Assembly (NCBI GenBank): GCA_958299035.1
Contig: CATQJL010000305.1
Coordinates: 58,730,486-58,794,485 of the forward strand
Reading direction: 5' to 3'
Source of the DNA: Cylicocyclus nassatus
Taxonomy: Eukaryota; Nematoda; Chromadorea; Rhabditida; Strongylidae
DNA: 64,000 nt
Shown here: piece by piece, positions 46,222 to 58,539 of the stretch
How positions within the stretch are numbered: position 1 is the first letter of the stretch
Layout: the number at the start of each line of letters is the position of its first letter
Notes under the pieces: model-generated
The model's input: only the letters and a program-made list of their open reading frames with translations
Database searches by the model: none
Told to the model about the DNA's origin: nothing
Made by a program: the position numbers and the translations under genes

Positions 46222-48225
46222 ATGGCAGCGCTTCAGATTTTTAAGTCAAAAATCAACAATGCCTGCGCACTCGTGAAGTCATACGAGTCGGAAGTGAACG
46301 AAATAAACACACCATTCACTTTTCCGGTAGAAAGGACTGAATGCGAGACGTACATCAAAACCAAAATGGGAGAGATAACGCATTTGCTAAACTCTCTGCA
46401 AAATGCGGTTAAACTTCAAGACACACAAGTGAACGCCGCGATCGAATACATTGGAGCACGAAATGAAGAAAAAGAGAGAGACAAGCTTATGACAGAACTC
46501 AGCAAACACTTGGAGTTGGAATCTCTTCATTTGGAAGTCAAGGTCGTGCAGTGGCAGAACAAAGTTCAGTTCCGTCAAAACGAATTGAAGGATCAAGCTG
46601 CATTATTGCATACCAGTCTGCCAAGCACATCAAGTCATGCAGCCAGCGACGAAGGCCAGACCTGGAACGGCAGCCTCCCAGAGCGCAACGAAAGGCAAAT
46701 AAAAATTCGGAAGCCTCTGCTCGAAATCCCTACCTTCTCAGGGAACTTCAGAGAGTTCAACAGCTTCTGGACAGTGTTTGAATCTCTCATCCATGCCGAC
46801 GAAGACCTATCCGACACTGACAAGTTCCTCTTTCCAAAGCAAGCACTGAAGGGGAAAGCAGCAGCCACCTTGAGCTGCATACCCGTTGTTGGAGAGAAAT
46901 ACCAAAAAGCGATAGAGATCTTGAAGAAACATTTCGATCGGTCTGCCAACATGGCAGACATACTCATAAATGAGATCGAAAAACTTCCGAGGGCGTCAGA
47001 CAATCCGAAGAGCTGCCGGGACACCTTTGAAGCAATCAACACAAGGATCATTCACCTGGAGCAAACGGGAGCAAAGATGAACGCAGACAGAATCTGGCGT
47101 CGAATAATCTTTTCCAAATTTCCCGAATCCATCTGTACGACCGCCATCCAGAAAGAAGCGGTACAAGATGATCCATTTGATGTCAGCGAAATCCTGAACA
47201 CCATAAACAGCATCATTTCACTGCGAGAGACAATCTTGCTAACAACGGAAACTTTCTTTCCAACCAACTACCACCCAAACAAGCAAGAAAATGAAAGGAC
47301 TACCAGATGCGATAGAGGAGAACACTTTTCGAAACTAAAACGTTTGTGTTTATGTGGACAACCACACTCTCCTCACGCCTGTCAGAGGTACACCACACCA
47401 GGAGCCCGACGGCTTGAAGCAACAAATCAAGAAGTTTGTTGGAGATGTTTTGCAAGCGATCACAACTCTAACGCTTGCACGAATTTTGGTGTGTGCCCCA
47501 AATGCAAAGGATCACACCATGGATCTCTTTGTTCGTCAGAAGCAGGAAAACGCAGAGGATTCTCGACACAATACCGAGATCCTGCACTTGATCAACATTC
47601 ACCTGCTCCTTGGTCATCCCGTGACATCAGTCAGGATCGTCATGAGAAGAGTACTACGCACGTCGTACAAGGCTCACGACAAGAAGTCTACAATCCCGAA
47701 GTGCTTCCACTTGCACAGGATCAATGCATTCTTCAAATTGTTTCGGCAACCATATTCAACGAGGCAGAGTGGGATTACCAGCCGGTAACGATACTACTTG
47801 ACTCCGGTGCACAACGAAGTTTCATCAAATCAGGACTTTGTGAAGAACTCAAGCTTCCAGTCCTTCGTACTACTTCGTTTACTACATCTGGGATGGGCGA
47901 GCAACAAGAGCAATTCAACTCATCTGAAGTACAAATCACCTTGAAAAGTCTTCACAGCTCCGAAAAGCTCAAGAACTTGTCAGTACACACTAAGCAGAAG
48001 CTGACTACCGACATGCAGACAGCAAGTATCACGGAAGCAGACTTGCGTTTTATCTCTGATGAAAAGCTGATAATCGCTCAAGATACGCTCTCCTGCAAAA
48101 GCGTTTCACCCGACATGATCATAGGACAAGATCTCCTAAATCTCGTCACTATCCACAACGACAAAGTGCGCAAGCTTCCTTCAGGGCTCATTCTGACCCC
48201 AACCATCTTCGGATTCGTTATATGA
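46222..48225 (+). CDS. BEL/Pao Gag-protease polyprotein
   Basis: Open frame of 667 residues from ATG 46222 (AAAATGG context); the frame is open upstream to a TTG at 46162. Residues ~1-140 are coiled-coil-like. Residues ~165-340 match the Pao Gag (DUF1759) region, with LLEIPTFSGNFREFNSFWTV and ALKGKAAATLSCI. Two zinc knuckles follow: CX2CX4HX4C at ~406-419 and CX2CX3HX4C at ~425-437. Near residue 528 LLDSGAQRSFI is the retropepsin active-site motif, and IIGQDLL is the usual end of the protease fold. The product would form the particle and cleave itself. It ends at a TGA where BEL proteins normally run on towards reverse transcriptase. Confidence 0.9.
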   Translation: MAALQIFKSKINNACALVKSYESEVNEINTPFTFPVERTECETYIKTKMGEITHLLNSLQNAVKLQDTQVNAAIEYIGARNEEKERDKLMTELSKHLELESLHLEVKVVQWQNKVQFRQNELKDQAALLHTSLPSTSSHAASDEGQTWNGSLPERNERQIKIRKPLLEIPTFSGNFREFNSFWTVFESLIHADEDLSDTDKFLFPKQALKGKAAATLSCIPVVGEKYQKAIEILKKHFDRSANMADILINEIEKLPRASDNPKSCRDTFEAINTRIIHLEQTGAKMNADRIWRRIIFSKFPESICTTAIQKEAVQDDPFDVSEILNTINSIISLRETILLTTETFFPTNYHPNKQENERTTRCDRGEHFSKLKRLCLCGQPHSPHACQRYTTPGARRLEATNQEVCWRCFASDHNSNACTNFGVCPKCKGSHHGSLCSSEAGKRRGFSTQYRDPALDQHSPAPWSSRDISQDRHEKSTTHVVQGSRQEVYNPEVLPLAQDQCILQIVSATIFNEAEWDYQPVTILLDSGAQRSFIKSGLCEELKLPVLRTTSFTTSGMGEQQEQFNSSEVQITLKSLHSSEKLKNLSVHTKQKLTTDMQTASITEADLRFISDEKLIIAQDTLSCKSVSPDMIIGQDLLNLVTIHNDKVRKLPSGLILTPTIFGFVI

Positions 48226-48825
48226 GGGACGAGCTGCACTATCACCACATCAAGATTCATCGGCACATTCGGCTGCATATCAGCGCTAAAGAAAACACTG
48301 AGGAACAACCGCCCAACTCCACTACACAACGAGAGATTGAAGAAACCCAAAGCGTACTCTCATTTCAACAGTGCGAACACTCGAACATGCAACAAGCCAT
48401 TATTGCCAAAGCAAAATGAAGGAACAATCCAAAGGAGAACGATTCCGTCACGAGCGATGCTACAGCCATGTTCTTCATCCAAAAGCCGACAATCCACCTT
48501 TACAAGATCAACAGTCAATGCTTCCATCCTCGCTGAAGCTCGAGCAGACAGACAACGTTGGTTGGCCACAATACGTTCCACGACGAACTCCAATGTCCGC
48601 CCCCGATATGGGATAGAATGGCTACCGCAGCGGTTCACAAACAATGAAGCCAAGATAAGGATGACGAACACACCGGAGAGAAGACACCATGAGTACATAC
48701 ATTGTGTAAGAACGCCATCTATCAAGGATATGGTCGTCAACGAAGCAACTACCGATTCAAAGAGGAGGAAATGGCGAGGACGACAAGCTTCGCCAAACCG
48801 CCACCAGCTCCAGCGATCACTTTAG
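48226..48825 (+). pseudogene. In-frame continuation after the Gag-protease stop
   Basis: After the TGA at 48223-48225 the same frame stays open for about 199 codons. The first part (RFIGTFGCISALKKTLRNN) resembles the linker after the protease. The rest is basic and low in hydrophobics, with no reverse transcriptase motif. It may be a relic after deletion of the enzymatic core. Confidence 0.4.
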
Positions 48826-49017
48826 ATGCTTTTTCCATTATAAATTTACGTTAATAATTGTACTCTTGTGGGTATGTTCAAGTTACTTGCAAATCCTCCT
48901 TCATAGCTCATTTTTCTGTATGCGTAGGTATTAACTTATTCGCTAGTCAACTTCACAAGTATCTGCCACTCTAATTAGGATCTTACCATATCTCACTTTC
49001 CTCTCGCTCGCCCGGAG

Positions 49018-49387
49018 TGTTGATGATTCTGTATCATCAACCATTGATGAACTCTATATTCTATATAGCCTACGGAATACCCGTAGGCTAAATTGTGAGC
49101 TACTCACTCTTGAGTATCTAATCACTCAAGAGTGAGTGGTACCCGTGCGCCAGGAGTGTAGCCAATCGGCGGCATCTCCTTTCAAGCACCAACTCGTGCA
49201 CATTGTACCTTTTACTCGGTTCAGCTCCGCCTTCCTTCCTATATAAGGAACCTCCGAATGTATTAGAAGTTGCTCCCCGGTCCACACCGGGACACCTCAC
49301 ACTCTTCTTCACGACTAATCTACGCCCGTGCGAATAAATCTATATTCCACAACCTCGTCTACCCCAAATCACTTGGTACCCACCAAA
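49018..49387 (+). repeat. 3' LTR of the BEL/Pao element
   Basis: Identical to the 5' LTR except for T/G in the third hairpin flank and G/A after the TATA box (TATATAAG at 49240-49247). AATAAA is at 49333-49338. Confidence 0.9.
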
Positions 49388-49392
49388 GAATA

Positions 49393-51565
49393 TGGCTTTG
49401 CAGTAATGAGATTTACAGATTTTGCTCAAATAACGTAAACTACTTCCTTAACACCTGAATTTTGCCGTTCATTTCATAAATTCCATTGCTCATGGGTTAG
49501 CCCCTTCAATACATATTCAAACTGGGTATGATGCTGGCTGAAGTTTCACCCAAATGGAGGGTATTCTCACACCTATATCCAAGAAGAGACCGTTGAACTG
49601 CCCCAAATTTGGTTAGTATTACACCCATGATTGCAAGGGAGAATATTGAAAACCACATTGTCAATCACTTGACATTGAAATCAGGAAGTCACTTCCTACA
49701 TCAGCATCAAAGGAAAAAAATCCATTCCCATCGCCATGCTCAATCTATGAATGACTGGACGTTGTCAGTTGAATAAGAGGTTGAACACAGACGTAGTTTA
49801 TCTGGATTATTCAGTGGTTCATAAAGTAGGTTGGTTAATGTGTTTGTTTTAAAATAGACGCCTAATGCGCCAGTTCGCCATCCCGCCAGAGGTGATTCCG
49901 AGAAGGTTGTTATTTTAAGATAAAAGCTTTCTGTAAAAAGAAATCTCTTTCCATGGTGTGTTTCACATGACAATAGGCATATAAGAGAACGAATATCTTA
50001 TTTGCGGCAAAAATCCTCCTTCAAACAATTTTGAAGGGTTATCTACAATCATTACACAATTGATGATGTTCTTGTTGTTGTTTTTTTTTTCAACGGTTTT
50101 TGAGTTCTTTGTTTATTTTCATAGTCCCTATGCCTAATAAATAAATAAATAAGTAAATAAGTTGAAAAAACTATGCATGATACGCAACGGAAGATTTCTT
50201 TCGCATCTCTCCACAACCCCTCGAAAATTTTTGGATTTATTTTTTGAAAGGCGTAAATCTTGTAAAAATCAATTTATGATTTCACCAAGTTTTTAGACAA
50301 CCCCAAAATTTGAAGTTTCTAGGACACCCCATTGCTGCTAATTTCGACCGTAAGTAGGTGAGGGATTATCCTCTGAAATATCAAAATTTTGTTATCAATG
50401 GCCACTGTACGCACCTGTAAAAATGCTTTTTTCTAGATGGCATTAAATTTGCTCAGAATGGAGAGAAGCGAGAATTCTTTCATTTTGGTACAGCAGGTAC
50501 ATCAATTTCTCTCCAAATTATCCGTACCGCAAAAATTGCTGAAGGGAGAAGAGGTAAAGGTGCAGAATGGTACCTGAGCTGCTTACACATTGAGGATATT
50601 TTTCTGTTCTCTGGGATCATTTTTTTCAGAAGAAGATATTGCTTTGTTTCTTGTACTATATCCGGTCTCAACTTCACAGAAGGACTCGTCAAGCTCCTGT
50701 CACTTGTCCCAAAATATTGACATATCATCTACACGTTCCGCAGTTTTCAACCAAAAGTTTTGTGACGCCTACCCTGAAGATGAGATTTTTTACAGCATTT
50801 TCAAACCAAAAATTTTGAGAATGAACGTCAACAACATAATGTAACATGCTTTTTTTGATGGAATTAAATTTGCTTAGAATGGAGAGGAGCGATAATTCTA
50901 TCATTTTTGTGGCGAAACCAGCACTGAGATATTCCACGCCATTACTTGGACTCTTTCTTGCTGAACTCTTACTGAAATGTTTAGAAAAAACATTTTCACT
51001 CACTGCTAAAGGCGTCGAGATGTTTTAATATAATAATTTATTTAGACTTTTCTGCTTTCATATAAAGCAGTGAGTTATTTCAAATGCTTTCGTACCTTAC
51101 CGGAAATAATTTTTCGAAAAAACATGTCAAGGTAAATCAAACGTGTTCCTTTCCTGACACAGGGTACAGTTCTCATTAAATACACAAAAATTTCACCTAA
51201 CTAAAGTAGTTTTGAAAACATTGGAAAATGAGTTCGGATAACGGAAAGTACCTATCAATTAGTGACTGCCCTCAAATCTCTAAGTGACATTTCTCTCCTA
51301 CAAGCTCACAAAAATTTTCAAAAATTTTGAAAGTTCTAGAGAGGGTTTAATATCGTGCCTCTCAAATTGAAAAATTCTGCTGCCGCTCATCCAAAAATTG
51401 GGACAACGGACATCTTGAAAAGACCATCCAGGCCTTTCACTTATAAAGTTCTAGGAGTGTACAAGATCTGAAGAAAGTGGGAAGCTTTTCAGGTTTTTCG
51501 CAGGCCATTTTGAATTCCTGGAAGGCGTGGCTAACTGCTGATAAGTCTACAAGCTTATTAACTAC
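49393..51565. other. Intergenic; A-rich tail and a direct repeat
   Basis: (ATAA)n at about 50138-50163 looks like a LINE 3' tail. About 75 bases around GGCATTAAATTTGCTCAGAA (50420-50495) recur with changes at 50845-50925. No gene recognised. Confidence 0.4.
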
Positions 51566-52612
<1,047 letters not shown>

Positions 52613-55600
52613 TGATACCCACAATCTGACATCAGTAATCATCCTTTAGGCATTCTGAGAAAAACTGGCTGGATTGGCTACACCCACCCCCCCCCCCCTC
52701 CCCCTCTCCCCTTAAACATGACTAATGTGTACAGTAGAAAGAAGAGATTGAGCTAGAATTATCTATAGCCCTCTTGTGGCGCAAGGACAAACGTCCTCTT
52801 TTTTTACACAATTTTGGATTGACAATCTTGAAAAGCTCTGTTTTCGACGCGCGAATCTAGAATAAATGCCCTCAAGAGGAGGCAATTTCACTTTTTTTCA
52901 TGGTCTATCTTGATTCACACATTTGTCCATAATCCGCTCCCTCAGGACTCATTTAGAGCACTCTCAAAGCCAGCCTTTGTCGGGTTGAATGTAGTCATTC
53001 TAACTTGAGCTCCAAATGCACGACAGCTCCCTTCCCACCTACATATAGAGGAGAAATTTGATATAGTCCATTACCTTTGACTGATTTAGTGCTTCTTTTG
53101 GGGACAACTCTGCCCGAAAAGATTGCTACGTTGTAATGTCGGCAACAATGGCGCACGACAAATTTGTTGTAGAGCACACATTCTTCAATTTGCGCCTCAT
53201 TGCCTTTTACCATAAATGTTGTCGGCAGCGCAATAAAGCTCCTACCATTAAATTTTCTGGAACTAACAATAGACTAGCATCCGTTTTTATTCTGGTATGT
53301 ACTTCTGCACCATGCTTAAGAAACGAAAAAAAAACACACACACAAAGTTGTCTAAATTAATCTGGAACATGTTTATCTGTATTCTTTTTAATTCACACAT
53401 CCCGTAATTAGCACGTCTCTACCTTAGAAAAACGAAAAATTTCAAACTGATCCTAGATATCACAGCATATTCTTCTTGCCTTTCTCGAAAAGAACAACGA
53501 CTGGTTGAGCTGAGAAGGGGAAGAGGGGGGGGGGGGGGGAGGGAGGGAGAGAATTCGCAAACAGCACTAAAATTAGAGTGTACTCGCAAATGATGTCATA
53601 CAAATTTATTGCATGTGTCCCACAATGATTGTATACAGATTCGATCCAAACCCAGATTTTTTTCGTCCCTTTGTTGAAAAATTCATGGCTTTTTTGATGT
53701 CTTTACGAAGTTGCTTGATATCAAATGTGTTTGGAAAAGAAATTTTTGAAACAATTCCCTTCGGATAGCAAAGATCTACGAATTTGCAAATTCGAAGGTA
53801 CAGAACTTTTGAATAAGAAGTTGTGGGCAACCTTTAAAGTTTTACATCTTTACATTCATAGATAACATTGGTTTAAAAACAAAATATTTGGCAAAGAATG
53901 CATTCGCAATGTTTCCTTAAAAGCCATAAACACAACCAGGGTTTGTAATATTGAGCCCTTTCTGAAATAGTGACCCTTTCATGCTTTACAGCTGGTGCTA
54001 AATAGCGGCTTCATATTTTTGTGCGAATTTTTCTAACCTTAGCTTATTGTTTACCCAAGCTTACTTAACCTTATTTTTAGGTCTACGATGTATCAAAGCA
54101 AAGTTGGCATCCGCTTCACATCATGCCCATATTTTGTCCAAATCAGGCAGCTGTGAGTAGCTGCATTCATCCACTTCCTCCTCTATTGTCCACGGTGCAA
54201 GAGGAAAATTTGTTTATCGCGAGTCGTTTTTGTCGCGTTGCTTACAAATCTGGATCTATGAAAATGTCATCCACATAAGCAATACCTTTTCACAATATCA
54301 AGCGGTGAAAGCAAATAAACTCAAGCTCAACTCATATTAACTTTTTTTTCTATTTGCGACTAGCACCATAAATCTGATCGAGTAAGACCATATCCTATAA
54401 AAAACCCCCAAATTTAGAAGATGGTTTGGACAATTGCTGAAGAGACCAAGAAGCATTCTTTAATGAGCTTTGACTTATCCAGCTTTTCAAATCTTTTTCT
54501 CTTTGTTCATTCAGTCACCAACCAATGTTCTGATCTCCCAAACAAATGTAGCCTTCTATAAATCCTTCCTATTTCTATCTGATTGCATCTTACTGTGACC
54601 TTTGTACGAGCTTTACAAAGTATCAAGTCGAACTACTAATAGTAGAACTCATACTATGAGCATTTACTTCGTAACTGGCACATGTAGGTTGTCTCCTGAG
54701 TTTTTTTTTCATATAATTTTGAGTCAAGGATTCTAAAGAACGATTAACGATCTTGCGGCATGTAAAGCGTCAGAGCTTGCACAAACAATTCAATATTTGT
54801 TACTTGCAACAATTTGTTGTTTTAATATGGTAACTGGCACAAAAATGCCAAATATTGTGCATAGTTGATTAGTCTGCATCTTTCGAGTATTTAATTTTAT
54901 GTTTTAGCTATTCGGGATACAGAAGAAATGAACGGATACCTACCAAATTGTAGTTTTAAATCTAGTGAATTTTCCTTTATGTTAATTAGGAGCCCTTACG
55001 GGCTTGGCAAATGTCAATATTGAAAGTTTGCGGAGAAAACGGTGAATAGAAAGTTATACGACGTAAGGAGTAGAGCCACAGAAAAGTCGCTAAATACCGT
55101 AAATTGTGTCATGAAGAGCATGATCATTTTATCAATAAAACTTCCTAATACTGACCACTGAACAGTAGTTCTGAGCGAGCATATAACGATACGGTACCAA
55201 AAGAGTTGTGAAGAAATCGCTAGTAGGAATACAAGCTACGAAACCAGGAAAAAATTTATTTGAAGCCAAGTCGAGTTTTCTTGCAAGTTTTCACAAGAAA
55301 AATTTGAAAAATGACTCGTCTGCAGAGCTGAGGTAGTGAAGTAGCTCCAAAGTTGGTACGTAGATGATGTAGAGATGCGCATTGTGGCTGAGAAACAAAA
55401 TATGGAGATGGATGAAAAAATAGTCAAATGAAGAACTGCTTTACCTTTTTGCAAATCGTGATGGCAATCGCCCTAATGCTACCCTAAGATAAAAAAACTT
55501 TATTTACACAAATTTCTCATATCTCTTGCAAATTTATTTTACGCCTGTTCTTTTTCAAAACTGCTCCCTTCATTTCCTCTAGAAGAGGTAAAATCGTTTT

Positions 55601-56583
55601 TCTGTTGTTCATTTACTCTAAGCCAAGAGTATAAATGGTAGCTTAGATTTGCATTCTATGGTTGAAAGCTTATACCCTAAATCCAGATTTTATCTGGGAG
55701 ATACAAATCTCCATGAGAAACCTTAAATTATACCAGACGTACGTAACAATGGCTCATGTAGCCTTTGGAAGAGTTTTTTTCTTGCAATTACAGTTTGGTT
55801 AACTAGGGAAGGTTTTCTGCTCAATATGAAACTTGAGCTTTACTTATTGCTAGAAAGAATTTGAATCTTTGGTCTCGAAGTTGCTTTACGCTTCTGTTGA
55901 AAGCAGAGTATTTTTATGCAATGATGTTTATCTGCTATTTTTACATTTTTCAAGTGAAGTGAGTACCAACTAGTGTTTTGTTGTTTTCAAATGCTCTCGC
56001 TCAAATTTGGCATTTGGATATCCCTAGGCACTCCCGCTATCAAACTTCACATTATTTACACATCTCAAAAAGTATTACTAAATTTCAAAGTAAGTTAGAA
56101 ACTCATAAATGAAATCAGCATTCCTAATTTTTCACTTGTACGCATTGCTTCCTCCGCGGCTAATTCGACTAATTTTATGTCTTGAAAAGTAAATTGAGTG
56201 CACTGGTACGTAAAGTACTTCTAGAGAGCACAATTTTGGGAGAACACTCTGCATTTTTATAATTTTTCATTTTTGAGTTGGAACTTTTGCTTGCAGCTGA
56301 TTTATTTCTCGTCTTTTTGATTTTTACATGAATCTCAGACCTTATATTGATTGTGCTCTTGTCAGGCGAAGTCGGTGATTTAGATCCGAGTAGATTCTGC
56401 TACTAATTGGATGAAAATAAACCTCGCCTCACCGTCTAGTGGACGTAAGCAATTAATTTCGCTCATGATGTGTTTTTTTCCAGTGTTTATGAAATGTAGA
56501 TTTTTCTTTACTTTTTATAGTAGACTGGCAAGAAAGTTCTCGAACTGAGCTGTGAGTACTAAGTGGGTCATGCAGTACACCCT
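52613..56583. other. Intergenic, no confident gene
   Basis: C12 at 52687 and G15 at 53525. A 74-codon frame at 53830-53606 (minus, ...PNTFDIKQLRKDIKKAMNF) looks protein-like but is unsupported. On the minus strand at 55492-55271 two short open segments join in frame across a 61-base GTAAAG..TTTCTCAG intron, which could be the end of an unrecognised gene. Confidence 0.3.
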
Positions 56584-56858
56584 AGAGACCTGTCATACTT
56601 CGCCGAAAAAGCCCAAAAGCGCCAGAAAAGCCGAATCGCCCGTGGAGCTGTTGGTAAAATTCTGCCATCATTTTGGTGTGCAGACGACAGAAAATGAAGC
56701 TAAATGACTCGGTTTCGAAATCAACCATGCCTTAGCGCCAAAACCTGCGCGAAAAAGGGGGCGTTCAGGCTCTTTCTGGTGCTTTTGAGTTTTTAGGCTT
56801 TTCGGGCTTTTCAGGCCTTTTAGGCTTTTTTGGGCGAAGTATGGCGGGTCCCTTAAAC
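56584..56858. mobile_element. Short element with imperfect terminal inverted repeats
   Basis: The left end GACCTGTCATACTTCGCC(G)AAAAAGCC is inverted at the right as AGGCTTTTTTGGGCGAAGTA.... No gene. Confidence 0.5.
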
Positions 56859-57323
56859 AGAGAAAAGCAGCCCCAACAAGACCGTGGTAAGCATGAGCAC
56901 TGTCAAAGTCTCTTTATGAAAACGGAGAAAATATCACAAAAACATGAGACTTTGACCCAATCCACCTCCAACCCCACAAGTGTTAGGGCACTCCCAGAAG
57001 CTCCAATCCACATTAAACACATATATCATGCGCGGGCTGTTTAAATTTGAGCTTAAATAACAAAAAAAACGATTTGGAGGTGGCATCGGCCTTGCTCAGA
57101 TAATCGAAGGAGGTAGGCGGTCCGCAAACTCGCGCTTTTCTGCAAGCGGTCGGCAAAATTTTGGGGCGTGGCCAATCAGAAAGCGGTACTTCTTTTGCTG
57201 CTGCATGCTCTGCCAGCGGGCAGCAATGCAGAATGCAAGCGCTCGTCAAATAATCTCTTTCAGCGAGCGCAGGCCAAACTTTCAGCAGGTGCTCGGACTC
57301 TTTTTAAGCAGTTCCAGATGTAC

Positions 57324-57664
57324 GCCGAGCAAAGGTGAGACTCTATGGGGCAGAGTGTCACTGATGGTTTGATTACCCGAGTTTGGGGTGCTTTCTCCTA
57401 GGGGGAGGTACCTACGGGCTGTGCGGTCATCCACAAAAGACAGCGCGGCCCTCAATAATTTTGCATATTCTCGCGAAAAGTCCGGCCCAATGAGCCGCGA
57501 TTAATTTTTAGAAAAACCGCATTACTTCTGCGAGCATTCGACTAAAAATTTGCCAACATTCTTCCAAATTTCTGCGGGTGGACCGCAAGAAATCAGCGAA
57601 CTATTTTTCCGGTGCCCGCTTGCCCATAAATCACATGGCCGCCTACTCCCGGCGATTATCTGAG
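57324..57664 (+). repeat. Dispersed repeat family B, copy 2
   Basis: Matches 33533-33874 end to end with scattered differences (GGTTTGATTACCCGAG, GGTACCTACGGG, CAACATTCTTCCAAATTTCT, GATTATCTGAG). Confidence 0.8.
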
Positions 57665-58539
57665 TGATCAATCCTAAAATTCTCTCACTTGCTCAAAAAT
57701 TAGCTGCACGGGTGCGTATAACCGCAAATTCTTACTTATGTAGATGCATCATATTCCAAGAATTAGTAGGTTTAGCCCAGAATGTTCCAAAACTTTTTCT
57801 AAAAATAATCTGACAGTACGCATGATGAGATAAGTACTCCAGTGGCACTATAACTTTACTTGAATATCATTATCCCGAAAGTTCTAGTCTTTTTTTCGAT
57901 TAGCCTTCAAACATCAAGAAACTTGAACTGAGTCAGTTTTTTCGAAAACATCTTCCTTCTTTGTGATAGCCACTTTTCCTTGCAGTTCTTGCAGTTTGCG
58001 ATGTTATAGTTATGTTTCTTTGGACACGCCTTAAAAAATCCCTCCTTTTGAGAGTCGAATCCTAAATTTCGCTCTAGCAGCTGTGATATAGAATGAAACA
58101 CCTACATCTTACTTATTCTGAATTATCTTGAGTAAGTTCTACATACTTTTCAGAAATCGTGGCCTTTTGGACAATTGTAGCACGACGACTTGCCGAAAAT
58201 TAAAGTGATTTGTTGACATTGTCCCTTTCAAAAATTTCTATGAGCCCATCTTAAAATTTTCTGGACCCCTCACTTTTCTGCACTTGGTTTTTTGCCCTGC
58301 ATGGGTGGGACATCGCGGCCCAACTCACTCAGAGTAATGGGCAAGAAGCCGAGAAATAAACAAACGAAAAACCTACGGCCTCCCTCTTCCCTCACCCTTT
58401 GCTTCCCTTCTCTCTCTGCGTTTTGATTGTAAGCAGGGTTTGTCTGTTTCGCTCGCAGTTTTAATTCCCGCGCTGATGCTGTTAGAATGCTGCCGGTATA
58501 GCAGTCAATAGAAGAAGAAAGACACCATTTGTGTAGATT
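57665..58539. other. Intergenic, nothing recognised
   Basis: Open frames here lack recognisable features. The Gypsy relic begins just to the right. Confidence 0.4.

Larger units (their letters stand above)
44636..49387 (+). mobile_element. BEL/Pao LTR retrotransposon without reverse transcriptase
   Basis: Two 370-base LTRs (44636-45005 and 49018-49387) differ at only two positions, and GAATA flanks both outer sides (44631-44635, 49388-49392), so the insertion is recent. Between them are a tRNA-like primer site, a long structured leader, and a gag-protease frame. No reverse transcriptase, RNase H or integrase motif was found in the 790 bases before the 3' LTR, and no clear polypurine tract. 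The copy is probably non-autonomous and moved by enzymes from a related element. Confidence 0.9.

Noticed and set aside
46635..47267. Minus-strand frames within the BEL/Pao gag
   Set aside because: Antisense shadows of a well-supported coding region.
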